From UBA5951 sp012269555 (GTDB lineage: Bacteria > Pseudomonadota > Alphaproteobacteria > Puniceispirillales > Puniceispirillaceae), in the NCBI GenBank assembly GCA_038147755.1, contig JAYQTS010000002.1:124001-188000 (forward strand): a DNA stretch of 64,000 bases. Reading direction: 5' to 3'. A model generated the notes under the pieces. It had not been told where the DNA came from. It saw only the letters and a list, made by a program, of their open reading frames with translations, and made no database searches. Position numbers and translations under genes: made by a program. Position 1 is the stretch's first letter. Each line of letters starts with the position of its first letter. Positions 1 to 8,723 of the stretch are shown piece by piece.

Positions 1-471
1 GTGTGAGTGGCGTGAAGAAGCCATAATTGGGAATAAGTCTCGTTTGGGGTTAGATGACAATTTTGCTCATGTTCAACGAAATGGAATGTATCATTATCAC
101 GGAGTACCTACTGGGCTAATTAGACAGCTTGAGAATTTTACAAAGACCAATAATGATAGGATACGCAGCGGGTTGGATGGATATTTATTAAGTAAAACTC
201 AATCGTTTCAATCAATCCAGTTTTTCATACCTATTTACTTAATACCACTATCAACTATTTGCTAATCCCAAAAAAGTCGGGGAAAAGATTAGTTGGGCCA
301 AGAGGACGTTTTGATGGAAGTTACACAGAAGATTTTGAGTATATCAGTGGTTCGGGGGATTTGGACAGAATGCAACGGCCTTTAACCGATGACAACCAGT
401 ATTCTTATATTTTGACACATGAATTTAGAGATGAAAAGAAATTTGTCCCAAGTTTGTTGGAGAGGCTTTAA
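1..471 (+). pseudogene. YHYH-domain protein, partial and broken
   Basis: The frame is open at the left window edge, so the gene begins outside. Reading from base 2 gives the YHYH hallmark NGMYHYHGVPTGL (about 80-118). A second frame from 153 gives MIGYAAGWMDIY, matching the usual IGYA..G.PIY stretch, then stops. A third frame from about 262 to the stop at 471 gives SGKRLVGPRG and RFDGSYTEDFEY, matching the family C-terminal half. One domain is therefore spread over three frames, and the segment at about 190-260 no longer resembles the family. YHYH proteins are secreted or lipoprotein-like and of unknown role. The loss of sequence between frames argues for real decay rather than one sequencing slip. 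Confidence 0.7.
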
Positions 472-720
472 AAAAGCCAGACTATTAGAAAGTTTCTTAA
501 GGCTCAGAAAACGTTGATTAGAATAAAGAAAAAAAAATTCATTATGGTAGAAGACTTGGAAAGAGTGCAAATTGATACCAAAAAAAGAGTTTATGGGAAT
601 GGCTGTCTACTTTTTGTTGTACTATATGTTGTACCATAGAAACCCCACCACACGCTATCAAGTGAAAAGCAAGGGATACAATGGGATAACGCAGGTATCT
701 GTAGAACTATGGAGGGAGAA
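472..720. other. Gene-free stretch beside tRNA-Thr
   Basis: No convincing reading frame. It lies directly beyond the 3' end of the minus-strand tRNA-Thr. It contains a direct repeat GTTGTAC (616-622 and 628-634). Nothing else is assignable. Confidence 0.4.
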
Positions 721-796
721 TGGTGCTGGCAGAGAGACTCGAACTCCCAACCGCCCGATTACAAATCGGGTGCTCTACCAATTGAGCCATGCCAGC
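721..796 (-). tRNA. tRNA-Thr (anticodon UGU)
   Basis: On the minus strand the sequence folds as a 76-nt cloverleaf: 7-bp acceptor GCTGGCA/TGCCAGC, anticodon stem CCCGA/TCGGG around loop TTTGTAA (anticodon TGT), T-loop TTCGAGT, discriminator A and an encoded CCA. Confidence 0.95.
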
Positions 797-907
797 GGTA
801 TTCTTATTTCAAAACGTTTACGCATAATACCACACAAACGCAAATAAAAAATAGCTATTTTTAGCTGTAATTTATTAAAAAATACGAGTTAATTTACCAA
901 ATTTTTA

Positions 908-1804
908 TTAATTACTAGTTTGCGTAGCGTAAAGAGCAATTGCAGAGGCGACGGAAACATTTAATGATTCCATTTCATTTTGCATTGGTATTTTTACCAC
1001 ATGATCGCATGCTTCTTTAGTTAATCGACGCATTCCGGAATTTTCTGAACCCATGATTATTGCCAGCTTTGGCTCTAATGAAAATCGATTTAAGTTATTG
1101 CTACCAGATGCATCTAAGCCGATACAGCAAATTGAGTTTGATTTTAATGTTTCTATGGTTCTTTTCAGATTTGTGACTTTAATTACAGGAATGTCCTCTA
1201 AAGCACCTGCGGCAGCGCGCGCTAAATTTCCATTTTCCGCAGGTGCGTTATGTTTAGAAATAATAACAGCATCGCAACCAAAAGCTTTTGCAGATCTAAT
1301 AATCGCACCTATATTTCTGGAGTCAGTTATTTGATCCAGCACCACTAGTCGCAAATGCTTTGTGGCAAACAAAATGTCTGTTAAATCAGTAATCTCAAGT
1401 GGTTTAACTTCAATCATGAGTTGTTGATGTACTCTCTTCTCAGAAGAATCAGGTGATAAACTAAACTTTTCCACATCTAAAATCATTAATTTCAATGAGT
1501 CTGTGTCTGTTTTACAGGTTGCATTTTGGATGAGATTTAAAGCCATTTCTTTTGTTTTTGTGGAGGCATAAAATGTTCTTACAACACGATTTGGGTTTGA
1601 AAGGGCAGCTGTTACTGCATGATATCCCCAGATAAAATAATATCCATTTTTAGCGGTTAGCGGACGTTTTTGTGAAAGAGGATGCGCATTTTTTGAAAAT
1701 GTATTTTTTTCAATAACTTTTTTTTTGTTCTTTTTATTAATATCAAAACCTAATTGTTTCTTTTTTAAATTTTTTTGTCGCATCATTGACTTCTTTGTTG
1801 ACAA
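908..1804 (-). CDS. rlmB: SpoU-family 23S rRNA 2'-O-methyltransferase (RlmB/TrmH type)
   Basis: SpoU/TrmH-family enzyme of 298 residues that transfers a methyl group from S-adenosylmethionine to a ribose 2'-OH; RlmB modifies G2251 of 23S rRNA. A lysine-rich N-terminus (about 1-50) precedes the substrate-binding domain. The SPOUT knot domain starts near residue 150. Motif 1 is DQITDSRNIGAIIRSA, with the catalytic-type N and R. Motif 2 is IIMGSENSGMRR and motif 3 is IPMQNEMESLNVSVA. It is divergent from the tRNA-Tyr/tuf unit, an arrangement common in alphaproteobacteria. Family assignment is firm; the exact rRNA target is inferred from context. Confidence 0.88.
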   Translation of the reverse strand: MSTKKSMMRQKNLKKKQLGFDINKKNKKKVIEKNTFSKNAHPLSQKRPLTAKNGYYFIWGYHAVTAALSNPNRVVRTFYASTKTKEMALNLIQNATCKTDTDSLKLMILDVEKFSLSPDSSEKRVHQQLMIEVKPLEITDLTDILFATKHLRLVVLDQITDSRNIGAIIRSAKAFGCDAVIISKHNAPAENGNLARAAAGALEDIPVIKVTNLKRTIETLKSNSICCIGLDASGSNNLNRFSLEPKLAIIMGSENSGMRRLTKEACDHVVKIPMQNEMESLNVSVASAIALYATQTSN

Positions 1805-1880
1805 ATTGTCTAAGCTTTTTTAATTCGCAGAACTAATTGATTTTCGCAAGTAAATCTTTAAGTTATAGAAAGTTGATTAA

Positions 1881-1965
1881 GGTGGGGTGGCCGAGTGGTT
1901 AAAGGCAGCAGACTGTAAATCTGCCCGCGTAGCGTACGTAGGTTCGAATCCTACCCCCACCACCA
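1881..1965 (+). tRNA. tRNA-Tyr (anticodon GUA)
   Basis: An 85-nt class II tRNA with long variable arm. Acceptor GGTGGGG pairs with CCCCACC, the anticodon stem-loop is CAGACTGTAAATCTG (anticodon GTA), the T-loop is TTCGAAT, and discriminator A is followed by an encoded CCA. It lies 61 bp upstream of tuf copy 1 and is probably cotranscribed with it. Confidence 0.96.
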
Positions 1966-2026
1966 TTGGAAAAAATTATTTTGATTATTAATAGAGTTTC
2001 ATACACAACAATAGAGGCAAATACTC

Positions 2027-3217
2027 ATGTCCAAGGAAAAATTTGACCGTTCAAAACCACATTTAAACATCGGCACGATTGGCCATGTTGATCATGGTAA
2101 GACTACTTTGACAGCGGCTATTACAAAGGTAATGGCAGAGCAGGGTGGTGGAGAATTTCAGGCGTATGATCAGATTGACAAAGCTCCAGAGGAGCGTGCG
2201 CGTGGTATTACTATTTCTACGGCGCACGTTGAGTATGAGACAGAAAATCGTCACTATGCTCACGTAGACTGTCCTGGTCACGCTGATTATGTTAAAAATA
2301 TGATAACTGGTGCAGCACAGATGGATGGAGCGATACTAGTTGTTTCAGCAGCAGACGGCCCGATGCCGCAGACACGTGAGCACATATTATTAGCAAGACA
2401 AGTAGGTGTTCCAGCACTATGTGTGTTCATGAATAAAGTGGATCAGGTTGATGATGAAGAACTATTAGAGCTTGTTGAAATGGAAATACGAGAATTGTTG
2501 AGTTCTTATGATTTTCCAGGAGATGATATTCCGATTGTGAAAGGCTCAGCGCTTGCTGCATTAGAAGGTGGCAGTGAAGAGATTGGCCGCAACGCAATAT
2601 TGGAGTTAATGAAAGAGGTTGATGCATATATACCGCAGCCAGATCGTCCAAAGGATCAGGCATTTTTAATGCCAATTGAAGATGTTTTTTCAATATCTGG
2701 TCGTGGAACAGTTGTAACAGGCAGGATTGAGCGTGGTATTTTGAATGTAGGCGAAGAGATTGAAATTATTGGTCTTAAAGATACTACAAAGACAACTTGT
2801 ACTGGTGTTGAGATGTTCCGCAAGCTGTTAGATCAAGGCGAAGCAGGTGACAACGTAGGAGTGCTGTTAAGAGGTACTAAGCGAGAAGAGGTTGAGCGTG
2901 GTCAGGTATTAGCTAAGCCAGGCAGTATTACACCTCATACAACATTTAAATGCGAGGCATATGTGCTAAATAAGGATGAGGGAGGGCGTCATACGCCATT
3001 TTTCTCAAATTATCGTCCTCAGTTCTATTTTCGTACCACAGATGTAACTGGTTCAGTCGAACTTCCGTCAGGTACAGAAATGGTGATGCCAGGAGATAAT
3101 GTTGCGATGACGGTAACGCTAATAGCGCCAATTGCAATGGATGAAGGTCTGCGTTTTGCTATTCGAGAAGGTGGTCGTACGGTTGGCGCTGGAGTTGTAT
3201 CGTCTATCGTTAAGTAA
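2027..3217 (+). CDS. tuf: Elongation factor Tu, copy 1
   Basis: GTPase of 396 residues that delivers aminoacyl-tRNA to the ribosomal A site. The G domain shows G1 GHVDHGKTT (residues 18-26), the switch I threonine in GITIS, G3 DCPGHADY and G4 NKVD. Domains II and III follow at the normal length (for example RGTVVTGRIERG and the C-terminal GGRTVGAGVV). The protein is identical to that of copy 2 at 22599-23789. It sits between tRNA-Tyr and tRNA-Trp, a common alphaproteobacterial setting. A weak Shine-Dalgarno-like AGAGG lies about 10 bp upstream of the ATG. Confidence 0.98.
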   Translation: MSKEKFDRSKPHLNIGTIGHVDHGKTTLTAAITKVMAEQGGGEFQAYDQIDKAPEERARGITISTAHVEYETENRHYAHVDCPGHADYVKNMITGAAQMDGAILVVSAADGPMPQTREHILLARQVGVPALCVFMNKVDQVDDEELLELVEMEIRELLSSYDFPGDDIPIVKGSALAALEGGSEEIGRNAILELMKEVDAYIPQPDRPKDQAFLMPIEDVFSISGRGTVVTGRIERGILNVGEEIEIIGLKDTTKTTCTGVEMFRKLLDQGEAGDNVGVLLRGTKREEVERGQVLAKPGSITPHTTFKCEAYVLNKDEGGRHTPFFSNYRPQFYFRTTDVTGSVELPSGTEMVMPGDNVAMTVTLIAPIAMDEGLRFAIREGGRTVGAGVVSSIVK

Positions 3218-3227
3218 ATGAGTTATG

Positions 3228-3260
3228 AGAGAGGCACTTTGCCTCTCTTTAATGTTTTTT
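3228..3260 (+). terminator. Intrinsic terminator after tuf copy 1
   Basis: A perfect 9-bp stem AGAGAGGCA/TGCCTCTCT with loop CTT (3228-3248), followed by TTAATGTTTTTT. It lies before tRNA-Trp. The identical hairpin follows tuf copy 2, so it travels with the converted segment. Confidence 0.75.
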
Positions 3261-3273
3261 GTATCTGAGTTAT

Positions 3274-3349
3274 AGGAGTGTAGCTCAATTGGTAGAGCAC
3301 CGGTCTCCAAAACCGGGGGCTGGGGGTTCGAGCCCCTCCACTCCTGCCA
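3274..3349 (+). tRNA. tRNA-Trp (anticodon CCA)
   Basis: A 76-nt cloverleaf with acceptor AGGAGTG/CACTCCT, D-arm GCTCAATTGGTAGAGC, anticodon loop CTCCAAA (anticodon CCA), T-loop TTCGAGC, discriminator G and an encoded CCA. In many alphaproteobacteria this gene directly precedes secE; here an ABC transporter locus lies between them. Confidence 0.96.
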
Positions 3350-3454
3350 TTTAATTGGTCTTTGCATATGTGAAATTGACCAACAAATTACTAAAAAGTA
3401 TATTTTCTATTTTATAATTAATAAAAATTTGAAATATAGAACTTTTTATTGAAT

Positions 3455-4093
3455 TTAATCGCTAAATATTTTGAAACTGACTGGTTTTTTGGTGCTAAGT
3501 TCTCTATCTCTAGGATCGTGGCTCACAATTAAAACCGGTATATTTAGATTTTTTATTTCTTCCAGAACATAAATTACCATGCTTTCTCGAATATCGTCAT
3601 CAAGATTTGAAAATGGTTCGTCAAGGAGTAGCATGGAAGGTTCGGAAAGCAGGGTTCTAATCAATGCAATTCTTGCCTGCTGCCCTGAAGAAAGAGTAAG
3701 TGGATCTTTTTTTTCTATCCCTGGGAGCTTTGCTCTAATCAGACTTTTCTCAATTAGATTCTTTCTTTTTTTTCCTCGAAGTGATGAGGTAATTCCAATG
3801 CCGACATTCTCTGCTACAGTTAAATGTGGGAATAACAATGGTTCGGAAAACAAAATTCCAATTTGTCGTTTCTCTGCAGGTAAAAATGAGATATCTTTTT
3901 CATTTAGAAAAATTCTTCCTTCTGAGACCATCTCTGCATCTGGTATGCCTGCTATCCATTTAAGAAATGAGGTCTTTCCAGTACCACTTTTAGATTGTAA
4001 CAAACATATTTCACCATTCTCAATTGTAAGATTAAAAGGGTAAAATAATGGTTTCCCAGAAAATGATAAACTTACATTTTGTGCTTTAAACAT
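3455..4093 (-). CDS. ynjD: ABC transporter ATP-binding protein, YnjD type
   Basis: ATPase subunit of 212 residues that would energise the importer encoded by the divergent ynjB-ynjC genes. Walker A is SKSGTGKTS (first glycine replaced by serine), the signature is LSSGQQAR, Walker B is MLLLDEPF and the H-loop is IVSHD. The Q-loop position reads LFSEPLLFPHL, where YnjD-like proteins normally have a glutamine, so that glutamine appears to be serine. Length is close to E. coli YnjD. It is divergent from ynjB across about 160 bp that must hold both promoters. The substrate is not known for this family, and the altered Q-loop makes full activity uncertain. Confidence 0.8.
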   Translation of the reverse strand: MFKAQNVSLSFSGKPLFYPFNLTIENGEICLLQSKSGTGKTSFLKWIAGIPDAEMVSEGRIFLNEKDISFLPAEKRQIGILFSEPLLFPHLTVAENVGIGITSSLRGKKRKNLIEKSLIRAKLPGIEKKDPLTLSSGQQARIALIRTLLSEPSMLLLDEPFSNLDDDIRESMVIYVLEEIKNLNIPVLIVSHDPRDRELSTKKPVSFKIFSD

Positions 4094-4253
4094 GCTTGAT
4101 TTTTATGCTTTCTGCTAAAACCAGTTATAAATTTTATTTTCTAAATTTAAAATTGGTGGCAGTAATTCCTCATGTAAAGTAAAATCATAAAAGTGAAGTA
4201 ATCTCATCAATTTTTACTTATAAAATTATTTTTTATTTGGGGAAAGAAATTGA

Positions 4254-5503
4254 ATGATCAACGTCTTTTATAAAATATCAAAACGCAGTTTTGCTAAATC
4301 ATTTCTTTTTATATTTTTTTTAAAAACTTTAATTTATCCAGTTTTTGCATCAGAGAATAGTTCTTTTGAGCAAACAATCATGAGAGAAATTTCGCGGGAT
4401 GTTTCATTTAATGCTTGGGGCGGGTCTCCTGCAACAAATCAATATATACAATGGGTTGCAGGAGGGTTAAAGAAAAATATGGGATCATTCTTAGACATGT
4501 AAAATTGACTAACACATCGCAAGCTGTCTCAAGGATTCTCGCAGAAAAAATAGCTGGTAAGACAGAAAAAGGGTCGGTGGATTTACTTTGGATCAATGGC
4601 GAGAATTTTTCTAGAATGAAAGGAGCAGGGTTGCTACAAACGGATGGCTGGGCGAATGAATTGCCAGCATTTCGTTATGTAAACCCAGAAAAAATGCCAG
4701 ATACAGTATTTGATTTTGGGATACCAACAGATGGTCTTGAATCCCCCTGGGGCAGAGCTCAATTTGTTTTTGGTTATAATAGTAAAAAGATAAAAGCACC
4801 GCCCAGGTCTGCCAGTGAATTAGAGGCCTGGATTAAAATGAATCCTGGTAAATTTACTTACCCCCAACCTCCTGATTTTATAGGAACCAGTTTTTTAAAA
4901 CAATTATTGATACAACTCGTTGATGATAACGATGCATTATATCAGTCTTCCTCTAATAGCGATGCTACTCATTTACTCAAGCCGCTTTGGGAATGGCTAA
5001 ATAAAACACATCCTTTTATGTGGAGAAACGGAACTATATTCCCTTCAGGTGGTTCACACTTGCTTCGCTTACTCGGCGATGGGGAAATAGATATTGCAAT
5101 GTCCTTCAATCCAGCTGAATTTGCTTATGCTGTTGAACAGGAGATTTTGTCAAAAGAGGTAAAAAGCTTTATTTTCGATAAGGGTTCTTTAGCAAACGTG
5201 CACTTTGTAACCATTCCATTCAATGCAACTTCACCCGACGCAGCAAAAATAGTAGCAAATTTTCTTCTTTCTCCAGAAGCACAAGTTCGAAAAGCCAACA
5301 TAAAATTCTGGGGTGACCCAACAGTTTTAGATATCAATAAGTTGCCGGAGGAATTTAAAATGAATTTCAGACAGCTCCCAGTTCATCAATCTATGCTCTC
5401 ACCCGAAGAATTACAAAACATTGTCCCAGAACCACATCCAAGTTGGGTTGAAGTTATAGAGGAGGAGTGGCAGAAAAATTATGCAACCGGAGGTAAGAAA
5501 TAG
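4254..5503 (+). CDS. ynjB: ABC transporter substrate-binding protein, YnjB type (frameshifted)
   Basis: Periplasmic solute-binding protein with a lysine-rich signal peptide and hydrophobic core (residues about 14-30, ending near VFASE). The mature start SFNAWGGSPATNQYI is typical of YnjB. The first frame ends at 4502; the family sequence continues one frame over from about 4470 (EKYGIILRHVKLTN, then GSVDLLWINGENF) to 5503. Adding one base in AAAGAAAAATA (about 4469-4479) joins them into roughly 416 residues, near the normal length. The rest is intact, including the C-terminal PHPSWVEVIEEEW. ynjC follows after 38 bp. The break is more likely a sequence error than loss of function. Confidence 0.8.
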
Positions 5504-5541
5504 CATTCACCTTTTTAAAGACTATTGAGTTTTTCTGAATA

Positions 5542-7218
5542 ATGGTTATGAATTTTATCGCTATCACTTTTGTTATTTTGCCAGTAATGGCTGGGTTGCT
5601 AGGTATATTTTTTCCAGCTTTTGGGTGGTTTCCAATTTATGGAAAATCACAATTTACAATAGAATTAATTTTACAGTTTTTACAACAACCAGGCATCTTA
5701 AAATCTATATTTCTTAGCATTTTTACAGCTGTTTTTTCTACGTTCATCTCTTATTGGCTATGTATATTTTCTCTAATTTTTAGTCAAAAAATAAATATGC
5801 ATACTACATTAAAAAATATCATTGTGCCATTGATATCCATTCCTCACATTACTGTTGCAATCGGCATTTTATTTTTGATTCAACCGAGTGGATGGATTTC
5901 TAGGATTATTTCCCCTTGGTTTACTGGATGGCACAATCCTCCCAATTTAAATATTGCTCCAGATTTGTACGGGATTTCTCTGATAATAGGCCTTGTAGTA
6001 AAAGAATTACCATTTTTGTTATTAATCGGTTTTGCAATAATTACACAAGTTAATTTGAAACATTACAGACAACAAATATCATCCTTAGGTTATGGTCTAA
6101 TATCTGGCTGGTTTCATGTAATACATCCTGTGGTTGCCCAGCGTATGAGATTATCGGTGTTAATTGTTCTATGTTTTGCTGTTTCTGTCGTTGATATGGC
6201 ATTAATTCTTGCCCCATCTACCCCTGCACCCTTAGCAGTAAAAATTTTTAATTGGTATCAGTCACCCTACATTGAAAGTCAGTTTTTAGCCGCATCAGGT
6301 GCAGTCTATTTATTACTCATCACAATATTTTGTTGTGCGTTCTGGGCCTTTTGTGGCAAGGTTTTCGGATTTATTTTTCGTATTCTTAGCTATATGGGAT
6401 GCCGGCTTCTCATTAGCAGTTTTGTATCCAAAATTTTCTTTGCTTTAATCATTAGCATTGTAATGCTTTTTTTAACGCTTGGAATTTTTTCGACAGTATC
6501 AGCAGGTGTTTGGGCTTTCGTTGTTGTTTGGCAATACCCTGACTTTCTTCCTAGGAAATGGGGATTAAGTAGTTGGGAATTGAATTTTGAAGTATACATT
6601 CAACCGCTTGTTAATACTTTAGTAATCGGGATAATATCTTCAATATTAGCCCTAATATCTGCAGTTATTTGGCTTGAGCATGAGTCTAGGTTGAAAACTA
6701 AATATATTGAAATGGCAATGTATTTGCCCCTGTTGTTACCTCAAACAGGTTTTCTCTTTGGAATGCAGGTTTTATTAATTTCACTTAAGCTAGACGGATT
6801 ATACGTAACTTTAATATGGGCGCATTATTTGTTTGTTTTCCCTTATATTCTTCTCTCTTTATCTCCAACGTGGAGAAGGTGGGATGTTCGTTATGAAATG
6901 TTGGGTGCAAGTTTTGGATTTGGTAAATTAAAAAGATTATTTCGTATTAAAATACCTCTATTACTATTACCTATGGTCGCCTCCTTCACAATCGGTTTCT
7001 CCGTAAGTTCTGCTTTATATTTACCAACAATATTTGCTGGTAACGGAAGTTTTGTTACCTTAACAACAGAGGCAGTCACTTTAGCGACTGGCGGTAGTAG
7101 ACAGGCGGCAGGCATAGCAGCTCTTTTGCAGATGAGTTTACCTATATATATTTTTTTAATAGCGGGTCTTTACATTAGGGTTAAGGCAAAGAATCTTAGT
7201 TATTTTAAAATTCAATAA
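5542..7218 (+). CDS. ynjC: ABC transporter permease, YnjC type (two fused permease domains)
   Basis: Inner-membrane permease of 558 residues with two consecutive binding-protein-dependent transport domains, as in YnjC. Many hydrophobic segments are visible, including the first at residues 2-24. The second domain carries a good EAA-like loop (YEMLGASFGFGKLKRLFRIKIP, here split in mention: YEMLGASFGFGK then LKRLFRIKIP). The matching loop of the first half (ISSLGYGLISGWFHVIHP) is weaker. It is slightly longer than E. coli YnjC (511). The ATG at 5542 has no strong ribosome-binding site and may be translated with ynjB. No substrate can be assigned. Confidence 0.82.
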   Translation: MVMNFIAITFVILPVMAGLLGIFFPAFGWFPIYGKSQFTIELILQFLQQPGILKSIFLSIFTAVFSTFISYWLCIFSLIFSQKINMHTTLKNIIVPLISIPHITVAIGILFLIQPSGWISRIISPWFTGWHNPPNLNIAPDLYGISLIIGLVVKELPFLLLIGFAIITQVNLKHYRQQISSLGYGLISGWFHVIHPVVAQRMRLSVLIVLCFAVSVVDMALILAPSTPAPLAVKIFNWYQSPYIESQFLAASGAVYLLLITIFCCAFWAFCGKVFGFIFRILSYMGCRLLISSFVSKIFFALIISIVMLFLTLGIFSTVSAGVWAFVVVWQYPDFLPRKWGLSSWELNFEVYIQPLVNTLVIGIISSILALISAVIWLEHESRLKTKYIEMAMYLPLLLPQTGFLFGMQVLLISLKLDGLYVTLIWAHYLFVFPYILLSLSPTWRRWDVRYEMLGASFGFGKLKRLFRIKIPLLLLPMVASFTIGFSVSSALYLPTIFAGNGSFVTLTTEAVTLATGGSRQAAGIAALLQMSLPIYIFLIAGLYIRVKAKNLSYFKIQ

Positions 7219-7461
7219 GCTCGGTTAGGTATCAAATATTTTTTGTTTTTTATACAAAACTGCTAAGGCATGTGTTAAAAAAATTAAGCTAAAAAAATTT
7301 ATTTAGATAATTTTTTTAACTTGCAATTTGATGGAAAAAATGGTAAATCGCGATTTGGTAAAATAAACAACGGTAAAATTGTTATTTTCTGACATAGTGA
7401 CGTTCCATTTGTCATTAAATCTTTTTTATGTTCAGACTCTGTTTTGTTGGTACTTTGATTT

Positions 7462-7656
7462 ATGGCAAAAACTTCTCCTGCACAGTTTGTCCGACAGGTA
7501 AGACAAGAAATTACTAGGATCTCTTGGGCTAATAGACGTGAGACGGGTTTGGCTACTATCACAGTTTTCGCGATGGCAACAATTGCAGCAATTTTCTTTT
7601 TATTGATTGATGCAATATTATCAAATGTTGTCCAATTTTTACTTAACTTCGGTTAG
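7462..7656 (+). CDS. secE: Preprotein translocase subunit SecE
   Basis: Small single-span clamp subunit of the SecYEG channel, 64 residues. The amphipathic N-terminal helix (PAQFVRQVRQEITRISW) carries the conserved motif before the membrane segment (about residues 33-55), as in short alphaproteobacterial SecE proteins. It opens the secE-nusG-rplKAJL-rpoBC operon. About 240 bp separate it from ynjC, so it probably has its own promoter there, although I could not pick one with confidence. Confidence 0.92.
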   Translation: MAKTSPAQFVRQVRQEITRISWANRRETGLATITVFAMATIAAIFFLLIDAILSNVVQFLLNFG

Positions 7657-7691
7657 TGATTATTTAAGTTAAGGAAAAGGATTGTAAAAAT

Positions 7692-8222
7692 ATGGGAAAG
7701 CGCTGGTATGTTGTTCATGTTTTTTCTGGGTTTGAGAAAAAGATGAAACAAGCAATTTTAGAACAGGCGGTAAATAATAGTCTTGATGACATGATCGAGG
7801 AAGTTCTTGTTCCTACTGAAGAATACGTTGAAATGCGAAGGGGAGCGAAGGTACAGGCAGAACGAAAATTTTTTCCAGGGTATATTTTGGTAAAAATGGA
7901 ACTAACCGATGCTACTTGGTCCTTGGTTCAGTCTCAACCCAGAGTAACTGGTTTTTTGGGAGGTAAGGGCAAACCAGTCCCGATTACAAATTCGGAAGCT
8001 GAAAGACTGCTTCGTCAAATGGATGAGGGAGTTGAACGACCCGTTTCCACTATCACTTTTGACATTGGTGAGGAGGTCAGGGTTATAGATGGTCCATTCG
8101 AATCGTTTAATGGGCTTGTTGAAGAGGCAGATGATGAAAAGTCGCGTCTGAAGGTAGCTGTTTCGATTTTTGGTCGCTCTACCCCTGTCGAGCTTGAGTA
8201 TAGTCAAGTCGAAAAAGTCTGA
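7692..8222 (+). CDS. nusG: Transcription termination/antitermination factor NusG
   Basis: Protein of 176 residues that binds RNA polymerase and links it to Rho or the ribosome. The NGN domain starts with RWYVVHVFSGFEKKMKQAI and includes the FFPGYILVKM strand and the RVTGFLGG stretch. The KOW domain follows (about residues 122-175) with the conserved IDGPFESFNG and VSIFGRSTPVEL. Length is normal for the family. It follows secE by 35 bp in the usual order. Confidence 0.96.
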   Translation: MGKRWYVVHVFSGFEKKMKQAILEQAVNNSLDDMIEEVLVPTEEYVEMRRGAKVQAERKFFPGYILVKMELTDATWSLVQSQPRVTGFLGGKGKPVPITNSEAERLLRQMDEGVERPVSTITFDIGEEVRVIDGPFESFNGLVEEADDEKSRLKVAVSIFGRSTPVELEYSQVEKV

Positions 8223-8289
8223 CTGCGACACAATTTGATTTAATATATGAGTGGGAGCTAGCCAACATGTTAGGATTAAAGAGAAAAAA

Positions 8290-8721
8290 ATGGCAAAAAA
8301 AATAGATGGATACATTAAGTTGAATATACCTGCGGGGGCTGCAAATCCGTCGCCCCCTGTCGGCCCTGCATTGGGACAGAGGGGCGTAAATATCATGGAG
8401 TTTTGCAAGGCATTCAATGCAGCAACTGATAGTTTAGAAAAAAATATGCCAATTCCAGTTGTAATTACAGTATATCAGGACAAGTCTTTTTCGTTCACTA
8501 CTAAAAATGCACCCGTTAGCTATTTCCTTAAAAAGGCAGCTGGTTTGGGAAAAGGTGGTCAAACACCTGGAAGAGAAGTGGCTGGAAAAGTTACTGTGGC
8601 TCAAGTTGAAGAAATAGCAGAACAAAAGATGAAGGATCTTAATGCAATAGACCTGAAAGGTGCAGTGCAAATGGTGCGCGGTTCTGCACGTTCGATGGGT
8701 CTTGAAGTGGTGGAGAGTTAA
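8290..8721 (+). CDS. rplK: 50S ribosomal protein L11
   Basis: L11 (143 residues) forms the GTPase-associated stalk base with 23S rRNA helices 43/44. The N-terminal domain shows IPAGAANPSPPVGPALGQRG, with the conserved proline-rich hinge, and the C-terminal rRNA-binding domain has KGGQTPGREVAGKV. The longer frame begins at a GTG at 8251, but the ATG at 8290 gives the family start MAKKIDGYIKL. It ends 2 bp before rplA. Confidence 0.97.
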   Translation: MAKKIDGYIKLNIPAGAANPSPPVGPALGQRGVNIMEFCKAFNAATDSLEKNMPIPVVITVYQDKSFSFTTKNAPVSYFLKKAAGLGKGGQTPGREVAGKVTVAQVEEIAEQKMKDLNAIDLKGAVQMVRGSARSMGLEVVES

Positions 8722-8723
8722 TT

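Larger units (their letters stand above)
2025..3261 (+). repeat. tuf long direct repeat, copy 1
   Basis: This segment of 1237 bp matches 22597-23833 with only about five base differences that I could find, all synonymous. Identity begins 2 bp before the ATG, ends 44 bp after the stop codon, and includes the downstream hairpin. Flanks outside it are unrelated. The sharp edges and near identity suggest ongoing gene conversion. Confidence 0.93.

Noticed and set aside
2063..3137. Minus-strand frames inside tuf copy 1 (and the matching ones in copy 2).
   Set aside because: Shadows of a highly conserved gene; they recur in both copies only because the DNA is the same.
4094..4253. A riboswitch (thiamine type considered) controlling ynjBC.
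   Set aside because: No match to conserved thiamine-box segments in this AT-rich gap.
7902..8417. A 171-codon minus-strand frame across nusG and rplK.
   Set aside because: It lies opposite two certain genes and shows no family features.
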